Below are positions 1-8,651 of a DNA stretch of 20,688 nucleotides, in pieces. The stretch comes from Marvinbryantia sp. (GTDB lineage Bacteria; Bacillota; Clostridia; Lachnospirales; Lachnospiraceae), in the NCBI GenBank assembly GCA_016297895.1, contig JAEDFS010000033.1, positions 1-20,688 of the forward strand, read 5' to 3'. The number at the start of each line of letters is the position of its first letter. The stretch's first letter is position 1. The notes under the pieces are model-generated. The model made no database searches and was not told the DNA's origin. It worked only from the letters and a program-made list of their open reading frames with translations. Both the position numbers and the translations under genes were made by a program.

Positions 1-2294
1 GCAGACATGAAGTATTCCAGTACGTCCAGACCTTCACGGAAATTGGACTTGATAGGAAGCTCGATGGTATGACCGGTTGTATCCGCCATCAGGCCTCGCA
101 TACCTGCAAGCTGTTTGATCTGCTTATCGGAACCACGGGCACCGGAGTCAGCCATCATATAGATGTTGTTGTACTTATCCAGACCATCCAGCAGCGCTTT
201 TGTCAGAATATCATCAGTCGTTTTCCAGGTCTCTACAACCTCTTTATAACGTTCTTCCTCTGTGATCAGACCACGTTTATAGTTCTTTGTGATCCGGTCC
301 ACGGTATCCTGAGCCTTTGCAATCAGCTCCGGTTTTTCAGGCGGCACCGTCATATCGGAAATTGATACGGTCATGGCTGCTCTTGTAGAGTATTTATAGC
401 CCATTGCCTTGATATCATCCAATGCCTCGGCAGTCTTTGTTGCACCGTGAGTATTGATGACTTTCTCAAGGATCTGCTTCAGTCCTTTTTTGCCTACATG
501 GAAATCTACTTCCAGCTTTAATGCATTTTCCGGAATGCTTCTGTCTACAAAACCCAGATCCTGCGGAAGGATCTCATTGAAGATAAATCTTCCCAGAGTA
601 GACTCTACGGTTCCTGTGAGATTTGTTCCGTCAGCCATTTTCTTCGTTACACGAACGTGGATTCTGGTCTGCAGGGTGATCACACCGTTCTCATACGCCA
701 GGATCGCTTCGTTCAGATTCTTGAAGAACTTGCCTTCTCCCTTTGCTCCCGGTCTTTCCTGAGTCAGATAGTAGATACCAAGAACCATATCCTGAGAAGG
801 AACGGCTACCGGACCTCCGTCTGACGGTTTCAGCAGGTTGTTGGGAGACAGCAGAAGGAAACGGCATTCTGCCTGTGCCTCTACAGACAATGGCAGATGT
901 ACAGCCATCTGGTCACCGTCAAAGTCCGCATTGAATGCGGTACAAACCAGGGGATGAAGCTTGATTGCCTTACCCTGAACCAGGATTGGCTCAAATGCCT
1001 GGATACCCAGTCTGTGCAGTGTAGGTGCACGGTTTAACATAACCGGGTGCTCTTTGATGACATGTTCCAGAACATCCCATACCTGGGGCTCCAGTCTCTC
1101 AACCATTTTCTTTGCATTTTTGATGTTATGTGAAGTTCCGTTTGCCACCAGTTCCTTCATTACGAAAGGTTTGAACAGCTCGATTGCCATTTCCTGGGGC
1201 AGACCGCACTGATAGATCTTCAGTTCCGGTCCAACTACGATAACGGAACGTCCGGAGTAGTCTACACGCTTACCAAGAAGGTTCTGACGGAAACGTCCGG
1301 ATTTACCTTTCAGCATATCGGACAGGGATTTCAGCGGACGGTTGCCAGGTCCTGTCACAGGACGTCCACGGCGTCCGTTGTCGATCAGAGCGTCTACAGA
1401 CTCCTGCAGCATTCTCTTTTCGTTGCGGACAATGATATCCGGAGCTCCCAGCTCCAGCAGTCTTTTCAGACGGTTATTCCGGTTAATGATCCGTCGATAC
1501 AGATCATTCAGGTCAGACGTTGCAAAACGTCCTCCATCCAGCTGTACCATAGGACGGATGTCAGGCGGGATCACCGGGATTACAGTCATGATCATCCATT
1601 CCGGTTTATTTCCGGATTCTCTGAAAGCTTCTACTACTTCCAGTCTCTTGATGATTCTGGCCCGTTTCTGTCCGGATGCCTCCTTTAATGCAGCCTGCAG
1701 TTCTTCTGCTTCCTTCTCCACATCAATGGCTTCCAGAAGTTCTTTCACTGCTTCCGCACCCATTCCCACACGGAATGTATTTCCATAAGTATCTCTTGCT
1801 TCCTGATATTCCTTCTCAGTCAGCACCTGTTTGTACATCAGGTTGGTATCCCCGGCATCCAGCACGATATAATTTGCAAAATACAGTACTTTTTCCAGGG
1901 TTCTCGGTGAAAGATCCAGGATCAGACCCATTCTGGAAGGAATTCCCTTGAAATACCAGATATGGGATACCGGTGCTGCCAGTTCGATATGACCCATACG
2001 CTCTCTTCGAACACTGGATTTGGTAACCTCAACACCGCATCGGTCGCAGACTACACCTTTATAACGGATCTTTTTATACTTGCCGCAGTGGCACTCCCAG
2101 TCTTTGCTGGGTCCAAAAATACGCTCGCAAAACAGACCGTCTTTTTCCGGTTTCAGAGTTCTGTAATTGATGGTTTCCGGTTTTTTTACTTCACCGCGGG
2201 ACCATTCTCTGATTTTTTCGGGAGAAGCCAATCCAATTTTGATAGAATCAAATGTCATCGGCTGGTATGCTTCATTTGTTGTTGTTTCTGGCAT
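1..2294 (-). CDS. rpoC: DNA-directed RNA polymerase subunit beta' (partial, C-terminus beyond left edge)
   Basis: This is the largest catalytic subunit of RNA polymerase. The window holds the first 764 codons; the rest lies off the left edge. The N-terminal zinc-binding cysteines are C68, C70, C83 and C86. The catalytic NADFDGD loop is at residues 455-461, with Mg-binding D457, D459 and D461, only three residues offset from E. coli numbering. The start ATG at 2294 is preceded by AAGGAGG, which overlaps the rpoB stop codon, leaving 14 bases between the two genes. It is therefore co-transcribed and probably translationally coupled with rpoB. I see no disruption, and identity is certain from the motifs and the position after rpoB. 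Confidence 0.98.
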   Translation of the reverse strand, partial: MPETTTNEAYQPMTFDSIKIGLASPEKIREWSRGEVKKPETINYRTLKPEKDGLFCERIFGPSKDWECHCGKYKKIRYKGVVCDRCGVEVTKSSVRRERMGHIELAAPVSHIWYFKGIPSRMGLILDLSPRTLEKVLYFANYIVLDAGDTNLMYKQVLTEKEYQEARDTYGNTFRVGMGAEAVKELLEAIDVEKEAEELQAALKEASGQKRARIIKRLEVVEAFRESGNKPEWMIMTVIPVIPPDIRPMVQLDGGRFATSDLNDLYRRIINRNNRLKRLLELGAPDIIVRNEKRMLQESVDALIDNGRRGRPVTGPGNRPLKSLSDMLKGKSGRFRQNLLGKRVDYSGRSVIVVGPELKIYQCGLPQEMAIELFKPFVMKELVANGTSHNIKNAKKMVERLEPQVWDVLEHVIKEHPVMLNRAPTLHRLGIQAFEPILVQGKAIKLHPLVCTAFNADFDGDQMAVHLPLSVEAQAECRFLLLSPNNLLKPSDGGPVAVPSQDMVLGIYYLTQERPGAKGEGKFFKNLNEAILAYENGVITLQTRIHVRVTKKMADGTNLTGTVESTLGRFIFNEILPQDLGFVDRSIPENALKLEVDFHVGKKGLKQILEKVINTHGATKTAEALDDIKAMGYKYSTRAAMTVSISDMTVPPEKPELIAKAQDTVDRITKNYKRGLITEEERYKEVVETWKTTDDILTKALLDGLDKYNNIYMMADSGARGSDKQIKQLAGMRGLMADTTGHTIELPIKSNFREGLDVLEYFMS

Positions 2295-2308
2295 GAATGG
2301 TTCCCTCC

Positions 2309-5300
2309 TTATTCATTATCATCCTCATAGCTGTCATCCAGATCATCAAAGCTGTCATCTTCCTCTTCTTCTATATCAACCAGCTCCTCGCCTTCAAACT
2401 CCTGCTGGCTGAAGCCGTAATTGCCAAGAGGCGCTTCTTCACGTCTGTTATATCCTCTGTCTCCTTCGATTACGGAACGGATATCTGTCTCGCCGTAATC
2501 GATGGTTTCCATGATCTCTACTTCTTTCTGGTTCTCACCAAGTACCTTCACATCCAGTCCCAGAGACTGCAGCTCTTTCAGAAGAACCTTAAATGATTCC
2601 GGAATGCTGGGTTCAGGAATGTTTTCACCCTTAATGATGGCCTCGTAAGTCTTCACACGGCCAACCACATCGTCAGATTTTACAGTCAGGATCTCCTGCA
2701 GTGTATAGGCGGCACCATAAGCCTCCAGTGCCCAAACCTCCATCTCTCCGAAACGCTGTCCGCCGAACTGAGCTTTTCCACCCAGAGGCTGCTGTGTTAC
2801 CAGAGAGTACGGGCCGGTAGAACGTGCATGGATCTTATCGTCTACCAGGTGATGCAGTTTCAGGTAATGCATGTGTCCGATGGTTACGGGACTGTCAAAG
2901 TACTCACCGGTTCTTCCATCGCGAAGTCTTACTTTACCGTCTCTTGAGAGCGGAACTCCCTTCCAGAGCGCCCTGTGATCTCTGTTTTCATACAGATAAT
3001 CCATTACCTCCGGCAGAAGCTCTGCTTCGTGTTTTGCTTTAAACTCATCCCACTCCAGATTGACATAATCATTTGCAAGATCCAGAGTATCCATAATATC
3101 GATCTCGTTGGCTCCGTCAAATACCGGTGTGGAAATATTAAATCCAAGTGCCTTTGCTGCAAGACTTAAATGGATCTCCAGGACCTGTCCGATATTCATA
3201 CGGGACGGCACACCCAGAGGATTCAGCACGATATCCAGAGGACGTCCGTTTGGCAGGAACGGCATATCTTCTACAGGAAGCACACGGGAAACCACACCCT
3301 TGTTTCCGTGACGGCCTGCCATCTTGTCACCTACGGAGATCTTTCTCTTCTGTGCGATATAAATACGCACTGCCTGATTTACACCGGGTGCCAGTTCATC
3401 CCCGTTTTCTCTGGTGAATACCTTGGCATCTACCACGATTCCGTATTCTCCATGAGGTACCTTCAGGGAAGTATCTCTTACTTCACGGGCTTTTTCACCA
3501 AAGATTGCACGAAGCAGTCTTTCTTCTGCTGTCAGTTCTGTTTCTCCCTTGGGAGTTACTTTTCCGACCAGAATGTCACCTGCACGAACTTCTGCACCGA
3601 TACGGATGATTCCTCTTTCATCCAGATCCTTCAGTGCATCATCACCAACACCGGGAACATCTCTTGTGATCTCTTCCGGTCCCAGCTTGGTATCTCTGGC
3701 TTCTGCCTCATATTCTTCAATATGAACGGATGTATACACATCGTCCATGACAAGTCTTTCACTTAACAGTACCGCATCCTCGTAGTTATATCCTTCCCAG
3801 GTCATAAATCCGATCAGCGGGTTCTTTCCAAGAGCGATCTCCCCGTTGGAGGTGGAAGGACCGTCTGCGATCACCTGTCCCTCAGTCACCCGGTCACCCT
3901 TAAATACGATGGGCTTCTGGTTGTAGCAGTTACTCTGGTTACTTCTCAGGAATTTTGTCAGATGATATTCATCTTTCCGACCATCATCCGTAAGAATTAC
4001 GATCTCTCTGGAAGTCACTTTTTCTACTGTGCCGGCATGCTTTGCAACCACGCAGACACCGGAGTCCACAGCTGCCTTTGTCTCCATTCCGGTACCAACC
4101 ACAGGAGCTTCCGTAGTCAGAAGCGGCACTGCCTGACGCTGCATGTTGGATCCCATCAGCGCACGGTTTGCATCATCGTTCTCCAGGAAAGGAATCAGGG
4201 CTGTTGCCACAGAGAATACCATCTTCGGAGACACATCCATATAATCAAACATGGAGCGGTCATATTCCTGTGTCTCTTCTCTGTAACGACCGGATACATT
4301 TCTGCGCACAAAATGTCCTTCTGCATCCAGTGCCTCGTTCGCCTGTGCTACATGGTAATTATCCTCTTCATCTGCAGTCATGTACACAACTTCGTCCGTA
4401 ACTCTCGGATTCTTAGGATCAGTTTTATCAATTTTACGGTAAGGTGCTTCCACGAAACCATACTGATTGATTCTTGCATAAGTAGCCAGTGAGTTGATCA
4501 GACCGATGTTGGGACCTTCAGGGGTCTCAATGGGGCACATTCTTCCGTAATGGGAATAATGTACGTCACGCACCTCAAATCCGGCTCTGTCTCGGGACAG
4601 ACCACCGGGACCCAGTGCGGAAAGACGACGTTTGTGAGTCAGCTCACCTAACGGGTTGTTCTGATCCATGAACTGGGACAGCTGGGAAGACCCAAAGAAC
4701 TCCTTCACGGCTGCGGTAACCGGTTTGATGTTGATCAGAGACTGGGGAGAAATACCCTCCAGATCCTGTGTTGTCATTCTCTCACGTACCACTCTCTCCA
4801 GTCTGGAAAGACCGATCCGATACTGGTTCTGAAGCAGCTCACCAACCGCTCTGATACGCCGGTTGCCCAGATGGTCGATATCGTCATCATTGCCCAGTCC
4901 ATACTCCAGATGCATATTATAGTTGATGGATGCCAGAATATCTTCCTTTGTAATATGTTTCGGGATCAGATCATGAATATCACGTCTGATGGCATCCTTG
5001 ATATCATCCATATCGCTATATTCTTCCAGTATAGATTTCAGCACCGGATAGTATACTAATTCCGTAACACCTACTTCTTTCGGATCTACATCCACGAAAC
5101 TGGTGATATCTACCATCATACTGGAAAGCACCTTCACGTTGCGCTCCTCTGTCTGGATCATTACGTAAGGAATGGCTGCATTCTGAATGGCATCTGCCAG
5201 TTCCCTGGTGACTTTCGTACCGGCTTCTGCCAGGATCTCACCGGTAGACGGATCTACCGCATCCTCAGCCAGCACATGACCCGCTATACGGTTGCGCAGC

Positions 5301-6151
5301 ATCAGTTTTTTGTTGAATTTATAACGGCCTACCTTTGCCAGATCGTATCTTCTGGGATCAAAGAACATTGCCATAATCAGGCTTTCCGCACTTTCCACAG
5401 CCAGCGGCTCGCCCGGACGGATCTTTTTATATAATTCCAGAAGACCTTCTTTATAATTGGTAGAAACGTCTTTTGCCAGAGTAGCCAGAATCTTCGGCTC
5501 TTCCCCGAACAGATCAATGATCTCTGCATTGGTACTGATGCCAAGTGCACGGATCAGAACTGTGATGGGCACCTTTCTGGTTCTGTCTACACGAACATAA
5601 AAAACGTCATTGGAGTCAGTTTCATATTCCAGCCATGCACCACGATTGGGGATCACTGTGGAAGAGAACAGTCTCTTTCCCAGTTTATCATGTGCAATAG
5701 CGTAGTAAATACCAGGAGAACGTACCAACTGGCTTACGATAACACGTTCTGCGCCGTTGATTACGAAAGTACCGGTTTCTGTCATGAGCGGAAGATCCCC
5801 CATGAAAATCTCATGCTCATTGATCTCGTCCGTTTCTTTATTATGAAGTCTGACTTTCACCTTCAAAGGTGCTGCGTAAGTAGCATCCCTCTCCTTGCAT
5901 TCTTCAATTGAATACTTAACATCATCTTCACAAAGCTTGAAATCCACCAGCTCCAGGCTCAGTTTTTCACTATAATCACGGATCGGTGAGATATCATCAA
6001 AAACTTCCTTCAGGCCTTCATCCAGAAACCATTGATAGGAATCCTTCTGAACCTCAATCAGATTCGGCATTTCCAGAACCTCTTTCTGTCTTGAGTAACT
6101 CATCCGGAAACTGTTGCCATTTGTGATAGGACGTATCCTGTTTTTCTCCAT
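2309..6151 (-). CDS. rpoB: DNA-directed RNA polymerase subunit beta
   Basis: This encodes the RNA polymerase beta subunit, 1280 residues, somewhat longer than the roughly 1190 of Bacillus. The rifampicin pocket begins at F485-F486-G487-S488-S489-Q490. The usual resistance positions are wild type: D496, H506 and S511, equivalent to E. coli D516, H526 and S531. The motif ETPEGPNIGLINSL follows. The C-terminal half carries the highly conserved GRHGNKGV and LGGKAQFGGQRFGEMEVWAL blocks. The protein ends in a very acidic tail rich in Glu and Asp, as in many Clostridia. The start at 6151 has an AGGGGTG ribosome binding site 8 bases upstream. It is transcribed from its own promoter at 6290-6318 and continues into rpoC. 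Confidence 0.98.
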   Translation of the reverse strand: MEKNRIRPITNGNSFRMSYSRQKEVLEMPNLIEVQKDSYQWFLDEGLKEVFDDISPIRDYSEKLSLELVDFKLCEDDVKYSIEECKERDATYAAPLKVKVRLHNKETDEINEHEIFMGDLPLMTETGTFVINGAERVIVSQLVRSPGIYYAIAHDKLGKRLFSSTVIPNRGAWLEYETDSNDVFYVRVDRTRKVPITVLIRALGISTNAEIIDLFGEEPKILATLAKDVSTNYKEGLLELYKKIRPGEPLAVESAESLIMAMFFDPRRYDLAKVGRYKFNKKLMLRNRIAGHVLAEDAVDPSTGEILAEAGTKVTRELADAIQNAAIPYVMIQTEERNVKVLSSMMVDITSFVDVDPKEVGVTELVYYPVLKSILEEYSDMDDIKDAIRRDIHDLIPKHITKEDILASINYNMHLEYGLGNDDDIDHLGNRRIRAVGELLQNQYRIGLSRLERVVRERMTTQDLEGISPQSLINIKPVTAAVKEFFGSSQLSQFMDQNNPLGELTHKRRLSALGPGGLSRDRAGFEVRDVHYSHYGRMCPIETPEGPNIGLINSLATYARINQYGFVEAPYRKIDKTDPKNPRVTDEVVYMTADEEDNYHVAQANEALDAEGHFVRRNVSGRYREETQEYDRSMFDYMDVSPKMVFSVATALIPFLENDDANRALMGSNMQRQAVPLLTTEAPVVGTGMETKAAVDSGVCVVAKHAGTVEKVTSREIVILTDDGRKDEYHLTKFLRSNQSNCYNQKPIVFKGDRVTEGQVIADGPSTSNGEIALGKNPLIGFMTWEGYNYEDAVLLSERLVMDDVYTSVHIEEYEAEARDTKLGPEEITRDVPGVGDDALKDLDERGIIRIGAEVRAGDILVGKVTPKGETELTAEERLLRAIFGEKAREVRDTSLKVPHGEYGIVVDAKVFTRENGDELAPGVNQAVRIYIAQKRKISVGDKMAGRHGNKGVVSRVLPVEDMPFLPNGRPLDIVLNPLGVPSRMNIGQVLEIHLSLAAKALGFNISTPVFDGANEIDIMDTLDLANDYVNLEWDEFKAKHEAELLPEVMDYLYENRDHRALWKGVPLSRDGKVRLRDGRTGEYFDSPVTIGHMHYLKLHHLVDDKIHARSTGPYSLVTQQPLGGKAQFGGQRFGEMEVWALEAYGAAYTLQEILTVKSDDVVGRVKTYEAIIKGENIPEPSIPESFKVLLKELQSLGLDVKVLGENQKEVEIMETIDYGETDIRSVIEGDRGYNRREEAPLGNYGFSQQEFEGEELVDIEEEEDDSFDDLDDSYEDDNE

Positions 6152-6283
6152 CGACGTTTCACCCCTGTCTTTTTATATAAATGTGCAGTACTTTTGGTAA
6201 CTTTTTTGCCAATATTAGCCAAAAACGAACCATGATTTTTGGGCATAAAACACCCTTTGGGCGCACTGCTACACAATAGTGCA
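6152..6283 (-). promoter_or_regulatory. Structured 5' untranslated leader of rpoB
   Basis: About 130 bases separate the predicted transcription start (near 6283) from the rpoB ATG. On the minus strand the leader can fold a GCACT/AGTGC hairpin near its 5' end. Further on, a perfect 7-bp CCAAAAA/TTTTTGG stem encloses a 10-base loop. A later ACCAAAAG segment could compete for the TTTTTGG arm. No U-run follows either hairpin, so neither is an intrinsic terminator. A regulatory role is inference only. Confidence 0.4.
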
Positions 6284-6289
6284 ACTTAT

Positions 6290-6318
6290 ACTATACCACC
6301 CCGGTCAAGGCATGTCAA
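6290..6318 (-). promoter_or_regulatory. Sigma-A-type promoter of rpoBC
   Basis: On the minus strand, the -35 TTGACA (6313-6318) and -10 TATAGT (6290-6295) are separated by exactly 17 bases. A TG one base upstream of the -10 gives an extended -10. It lies just downstream of the PfoR-like gene, so rpoBC need not depend on any upstream transcript. Confidence 0.88.
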
Positions 6319-6342
6319 CAACAAAATTTATTTTTTTTATTT

Positions 6343-7407
6343 TCACAGATCCAGCTTCATATCTCCGAACCTGATCCAGCCCTTCTTTCTCATAAATTCA
6401 GAAATTGCCAGAGTAACGATAGCCGGAAGAATGATCTGAATTACCAGGATCTTGATCAGTACCACCATGCCGGGTTCTGTGGCGGTCATCGTCTGCCACG
6501 TCATGATCTGCCCTACCAGTCCTGCCGTTCCCATACCGGATCCGGTGGCATTGCTGGTCATTTTAAAAAGCATGGTTCCGACCGGTCCCAGAATCGCACT
6601 GGACAAAATGGCCGGCAGCCAGATCACCGGTTTTCTCACAATGTTCGGCACCTGCAGCATGGAAGTACCGATTCCCTGTGCCAGAAGACCGCCCACTTTG
6701 TTTTCCCTGTAGCTGGCAACCGCAAAACCGACCATATTGCAGCAGCATCCCACCGTAGCGGCTCCTGCTGCCAGACCGGACAGATTCAGGATGATTCCAA
6801 GGGCTGCGGAACTGATTGGAAGGGTCAGGATCATACCCATCAGCACAGATACCACGATTCCCATGAGGAAGGGCTGCTGTTCCACTCCCCAGTTGATCAG
6901 TGCCCCAAGGCTCGTCATGATCTTTGATACACCGGGTCCCACCAGAAGACCGATCACTGAACCGGTACCGATCGTTACGATCGGGGTTACCAGAATATCC
7001 ACCTTGGTTTTCCCGGAAAACAGATGTCCGCATTCAATACCGACATAGGACGCAAGGAAGGCCCCCAGTGGTTCTCCCGGTCCTGCAAACTGCATCACTC
7101 CGTCCGCCAGTACCTGTCCCGCCATCAGTTTTCCCGCAAACGCTCCCACCATTCCTGCGGTTGCCGCAGACAGGATCACCAGCGGACTTTCCTTATACCT
7201 GCTGGCCACGCCTACACCAATTCCCGCTCCGGTAAGTGCGGCAGCCACTTTTCCGATCAGATAGATCGTATCTCCCAGATTTCCTCCGATCAGGGTTCCG
7301 ATCTGCTGGATGATTGTTCCCACGATCAATGTAGCAAACAGACCATGAGCCATTCCGCTGAGACCGTCAATAAACACACGGTTCAGCCATTTCTGTAACA
7401 TATTCAT
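6343..7407 (-). CDS. PfoR-type, PTS EIIC-like membrane protein
   Basis: A 354-residue, strongly hydrophobic protein with about ten predicted membrane segments rich in Gly, Ala and Ile. The stretch around ECGHLFSGKTKVDILVTPI is typical of the PTS_EIIC_2 / PfoR family, standalone EIIC-like proteins. The family was named after a putative regulator next to the Clostridium perfringens perfringolysin gene. No EIIA, EIIB or HPr gene is nearby, so sugar phosphotransfer by this protein alone is unsupported and its substrate is unknown. The ATG at 7407 follows GAGGAG by 8 bases. It sits between the rplL terminator and the rpoB promoter, a place normally without a gene. I found no convincing promoter of its own and no terminator after it. 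It may be expressed by read-through from rplJL and may feed transcription into rpoBC. Confidence 0.85.
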   Translation of the reverse strand: MNMLQKWLNRVFIDGLSGMAHGLFATLIVGTIIQQIGTLIGGNLGDTIYLIGKVAAALTGAGIGVGVASRYKESPLVILSAATAGMVGAFAGKLMAGQVLADGVMQFAGPGEPLGAFLASYVGIECGHLFSGKTKVDILVTPIVTIGTGSVIGLLVGPGVSKIMTSLGALINWGVEQQPFLMGIVVSVLMGMILTLPISSAALGIILNLSGLAAGAATVGCCCNMVGFAVASYRENKVGGLLAQGIGTSMLQVPNIVRKPVIWLPAILSSAILGPVGTMLFKMTSNATGSGMGTAGLVGQIMTWQTMTATEPGMVVLIKILVIQIILPAIVTLAISEFMRKKGWIRFGDMKLDL

Positions 7408-7436
7408 CTCAAGTTCTCCTCATTTCCCTGTGTTAT

Positions 7437-7467
7437 AAAAAAGGACTGATGCAATATGCACCAGTCC
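7437..7467 (-). terminator. Intrinsic terminator of rplJ-rplL
   Basis: On the minus strand an 11-bp stem (GGACTGGTGCA with TGCATCAGTCC, one G-U pair) with a 3-base loop is followed directly by six T. It lies 23 bases beyond the rplL stop codon and separates rplJL from the PfoR-like gene. Confidence 0.92.
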
Positions 7468-7490
7468 CATATCTTCGCATCTGAATCCGA

Positions 7491-7862
7491 TTATTTCAGA
7501 GTAACTTTTGCGCCTTCTGCTTCCAGTTTTGCTTTCAGATCTTCTGCTTCAGCCTTAGAAGCTGCCTCTTTCAGTACCTTCGGAGCACCGTCAACAACTT
7601 CTTTTGCTTCTTTCAGACCAAGGCCTGTAGCTTCACGAACAACTTTGATAACTTTAACTTTGTTCGGTCCTACTTCTGTCAGTTCTACATCGAACTCATC
7701 TTTCTCTTCTGCTGCTTCTGCCGGGCCAGCTGCTGCTACTACAACACCTGCTGCTGCAGATACACCAAATTCTTCTTCACATGCTTTTACTAATTCGTTT
7801 AACTCTAATACGCTTAACTCTTTGATAGCTTCAATAAATTCAGCTGTTGTTAATTTTGCCAT
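7491..7862 (-). CDS. rplL: 50S ribosomal protein L7/L12
   Basis: This is the stalk protein that recruits translation factors to the ribosome, 123 residues. The N-terminal dimerisation helices (residues 1-30) lead to an Ala/Gly/Val-rich hinge (about 36-52). The C-terminal factor-binding domain follows, with the GLGLKEAKEVVDGAP helix. I place the start at the MAKLTTAEF methionine (7862), the conserved family N-terminus. A GGAGG lies 8 bases upstream and is itself part of an in-frame ATGGAGG, so the ATG at 7877 cannot use that ribosome binding site. It is co-transcribed with rplJ, 66 bases apart. Confidence 0.97.
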   Translation of the reverse strand: MAKLTTAEFIEAIKELSVLELNELVKACEEEFGVSAAAGVVVAAAGPAEAAEEKDEFDVELTEVGPNKVKVIKVVREATGLGLKEAKEVVDGAPKVLKEAASKAEAEDLKAKLEAEGAKVTLK

Positions 7863-7928
7863 TTCATTTTCCTCCATTTATGATATGTTTTTTGATTTTA
7901 TTCCACGCTCAGATACGGCGTGTATCCC

Positions 7929-8414
7929 TTACGCTTCTTTCTCAGCGATCTGCTTAATAACACGAGCAAAGTTTGCGATAGGAGCCTGGATACTTCCAAG
8001 CAGTCTGCCAAGAAGAACTTCTCTTGACGGAACTTCTGCCAGAGCCTGAATTGCCTTCTCATCATAGTAGTTGCCTTCTACAACACCGGCAATCAGTTTC
8101 AGGGACGGAACAGTCTTTGCATATTTTGCAATGATTCTGATCGGTGCTGTCGCATCATCCTTGCTGATAGCAACTGCGTTCGGTCCTTCCAGATGTTTTG
8201 TCAGTGGTTCGCAGCTGGTTCCCTGGAATGCGAAGTTCATCATTGTGTTTTTGTACACTTTGTAAACAACACCAGCTTCTCTTAACTCTTTACGAAGAGC
8301 TGTATCCTGTTCCACATTGATTCCACTGTAAGTAACCAATACAACGGACTGTGCGTCTGTGATGTTTTCACTGATCTCAGCCACGATCGGTTTTTTCAGT
8401 TCTACTTTCGCCAT
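7929..8414 (-). CDS. rplJ: 50S ribosomal protein L10
   Basis: L10 anchors the L7/L12 dimers to 23S rRNA and, as the L10-L12 complex, represses its own operon. The product from the MAKVELKKP start is 161 residues, normal for the family. The C-terminal helix that carries L12 dimers (ending IKQIAEKEA) is present. The reading frame extends upstream to 8495, but that part is the untranslated leader and its attenuator. The ATG at 8414 has GGAGG at the right distance. It is the first gene of the rplJ-rplL unit, driven by the promoter at 8582-8610. Confidence 0.97.
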   Translation of the reverse strand: MAKVELKKPIVAEISENITDAQSVVLVTYSGINVEQDTALRKELREAGVVYKVYKNTMMNFAFQGTSCEPLTKHLEGPNAVAISKDDATAPIRIIAKYAKTVPSLKLIAGVVEGNYYDEKAIQALAEVPSREVLLGRLLGSIQAPIANFARVIKQIAEKEA

Positions 8415-8452
8415 GAAATGGTGCACCTCCTTTATAGTTTGTGTACCGCCGT

Positions 8453-8485
8453 AAAAAACCTCTCTGTTCCAAAAACAGAGAGGTT
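8453..8485 (-). terminator. Attenuator hairpin in the rplJ leader
   Basis: On the minus strand a perfect 12-bp stem (AACCTCTCTGTT with AACAGAGAGGTT) with a 5-base loop runs into a T-tract. It lies about 40 bases before the rplJ start codon and about 90 bases after the promoter. That position fits a conditional terminator controlled by the upstream L10-binding leader. Confidence 0.88.
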
Positions 8486-8576
8486 CATAAATCATTTCAG
8501 TATATTGAAATTCTTTACTCCTCGGCAGGCGTGTTCATCCTTATGCCTTGCGGCACCTGCTGTCTTCGGCAGTTCT
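8486..8576 (-). promoter_or_regulatory. L10 leader (L10-L12 autoregulatory RNA)
   Basis: Directly after the rplJ promoter the transcript contains CTGCCGAAGACAGCAGGTG (8554-8572 on the complement), then a GC-rich hairpin loop, then GCCTGCCGAGGAG (8518-8530). This matches the conserved features of the Firmicute L10 leader: a purine-rich junction flanked by CAGGTG and CCTGCCGAGG. In that family the L10-L12 complex binds the leader and shifts folding towards the downstream terminator, which is present here. I recognise it by motif and context, not by a covariance-model search. Confidence 0.87.
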
Positions 8577-8581
8577 TTCAT

Positions 8582-8610
8582 AGACTAACACACATTGCCG
8601 GGCTTGTCAA
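8582..8610 (-). promoter_or_regulatory. Sigma-A-type promoter of rplJL
   Basis: On the minus strand, -35 TTGACA (8605-8610), a 17-base spacer and -10 TAGTCT (8582-8587), with a TG one base upstream of the -10. The predicted start lies near 8575, just before the L10 leader. Short CCGG repeats flank the -35. It begins only 41 bases after the last gene of the carbohydrate operon. Confidence 0.87.
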
Positions 8611-8651
8611 CCGGATTTTTACTTTTTCTCTTTCATTTCACATGATCTTAT

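Noticed and set aside
3170..4492. Long plus-strand open frames opposite rpoB (3170-3766 and 3962-4492)
   Set aside because: They lie antisense to conserved rpoB codons, have no ribosome binding site or family motif, and have the Cys/His/Ser-rich composition of frame shadows.
7408..7490. Dedicated promoter for the PfoR-like gene
   Set aside because: A TATAAC lies after the rplL terminator but the matching -35 position holds a poor hexamer.
8415..8495. 27-residue N-terminal extension of L10 in the same frame
   Set aside because: It covers the attenuator hairpin and ribosome binding site, and the family N-terminus begins at 8414.
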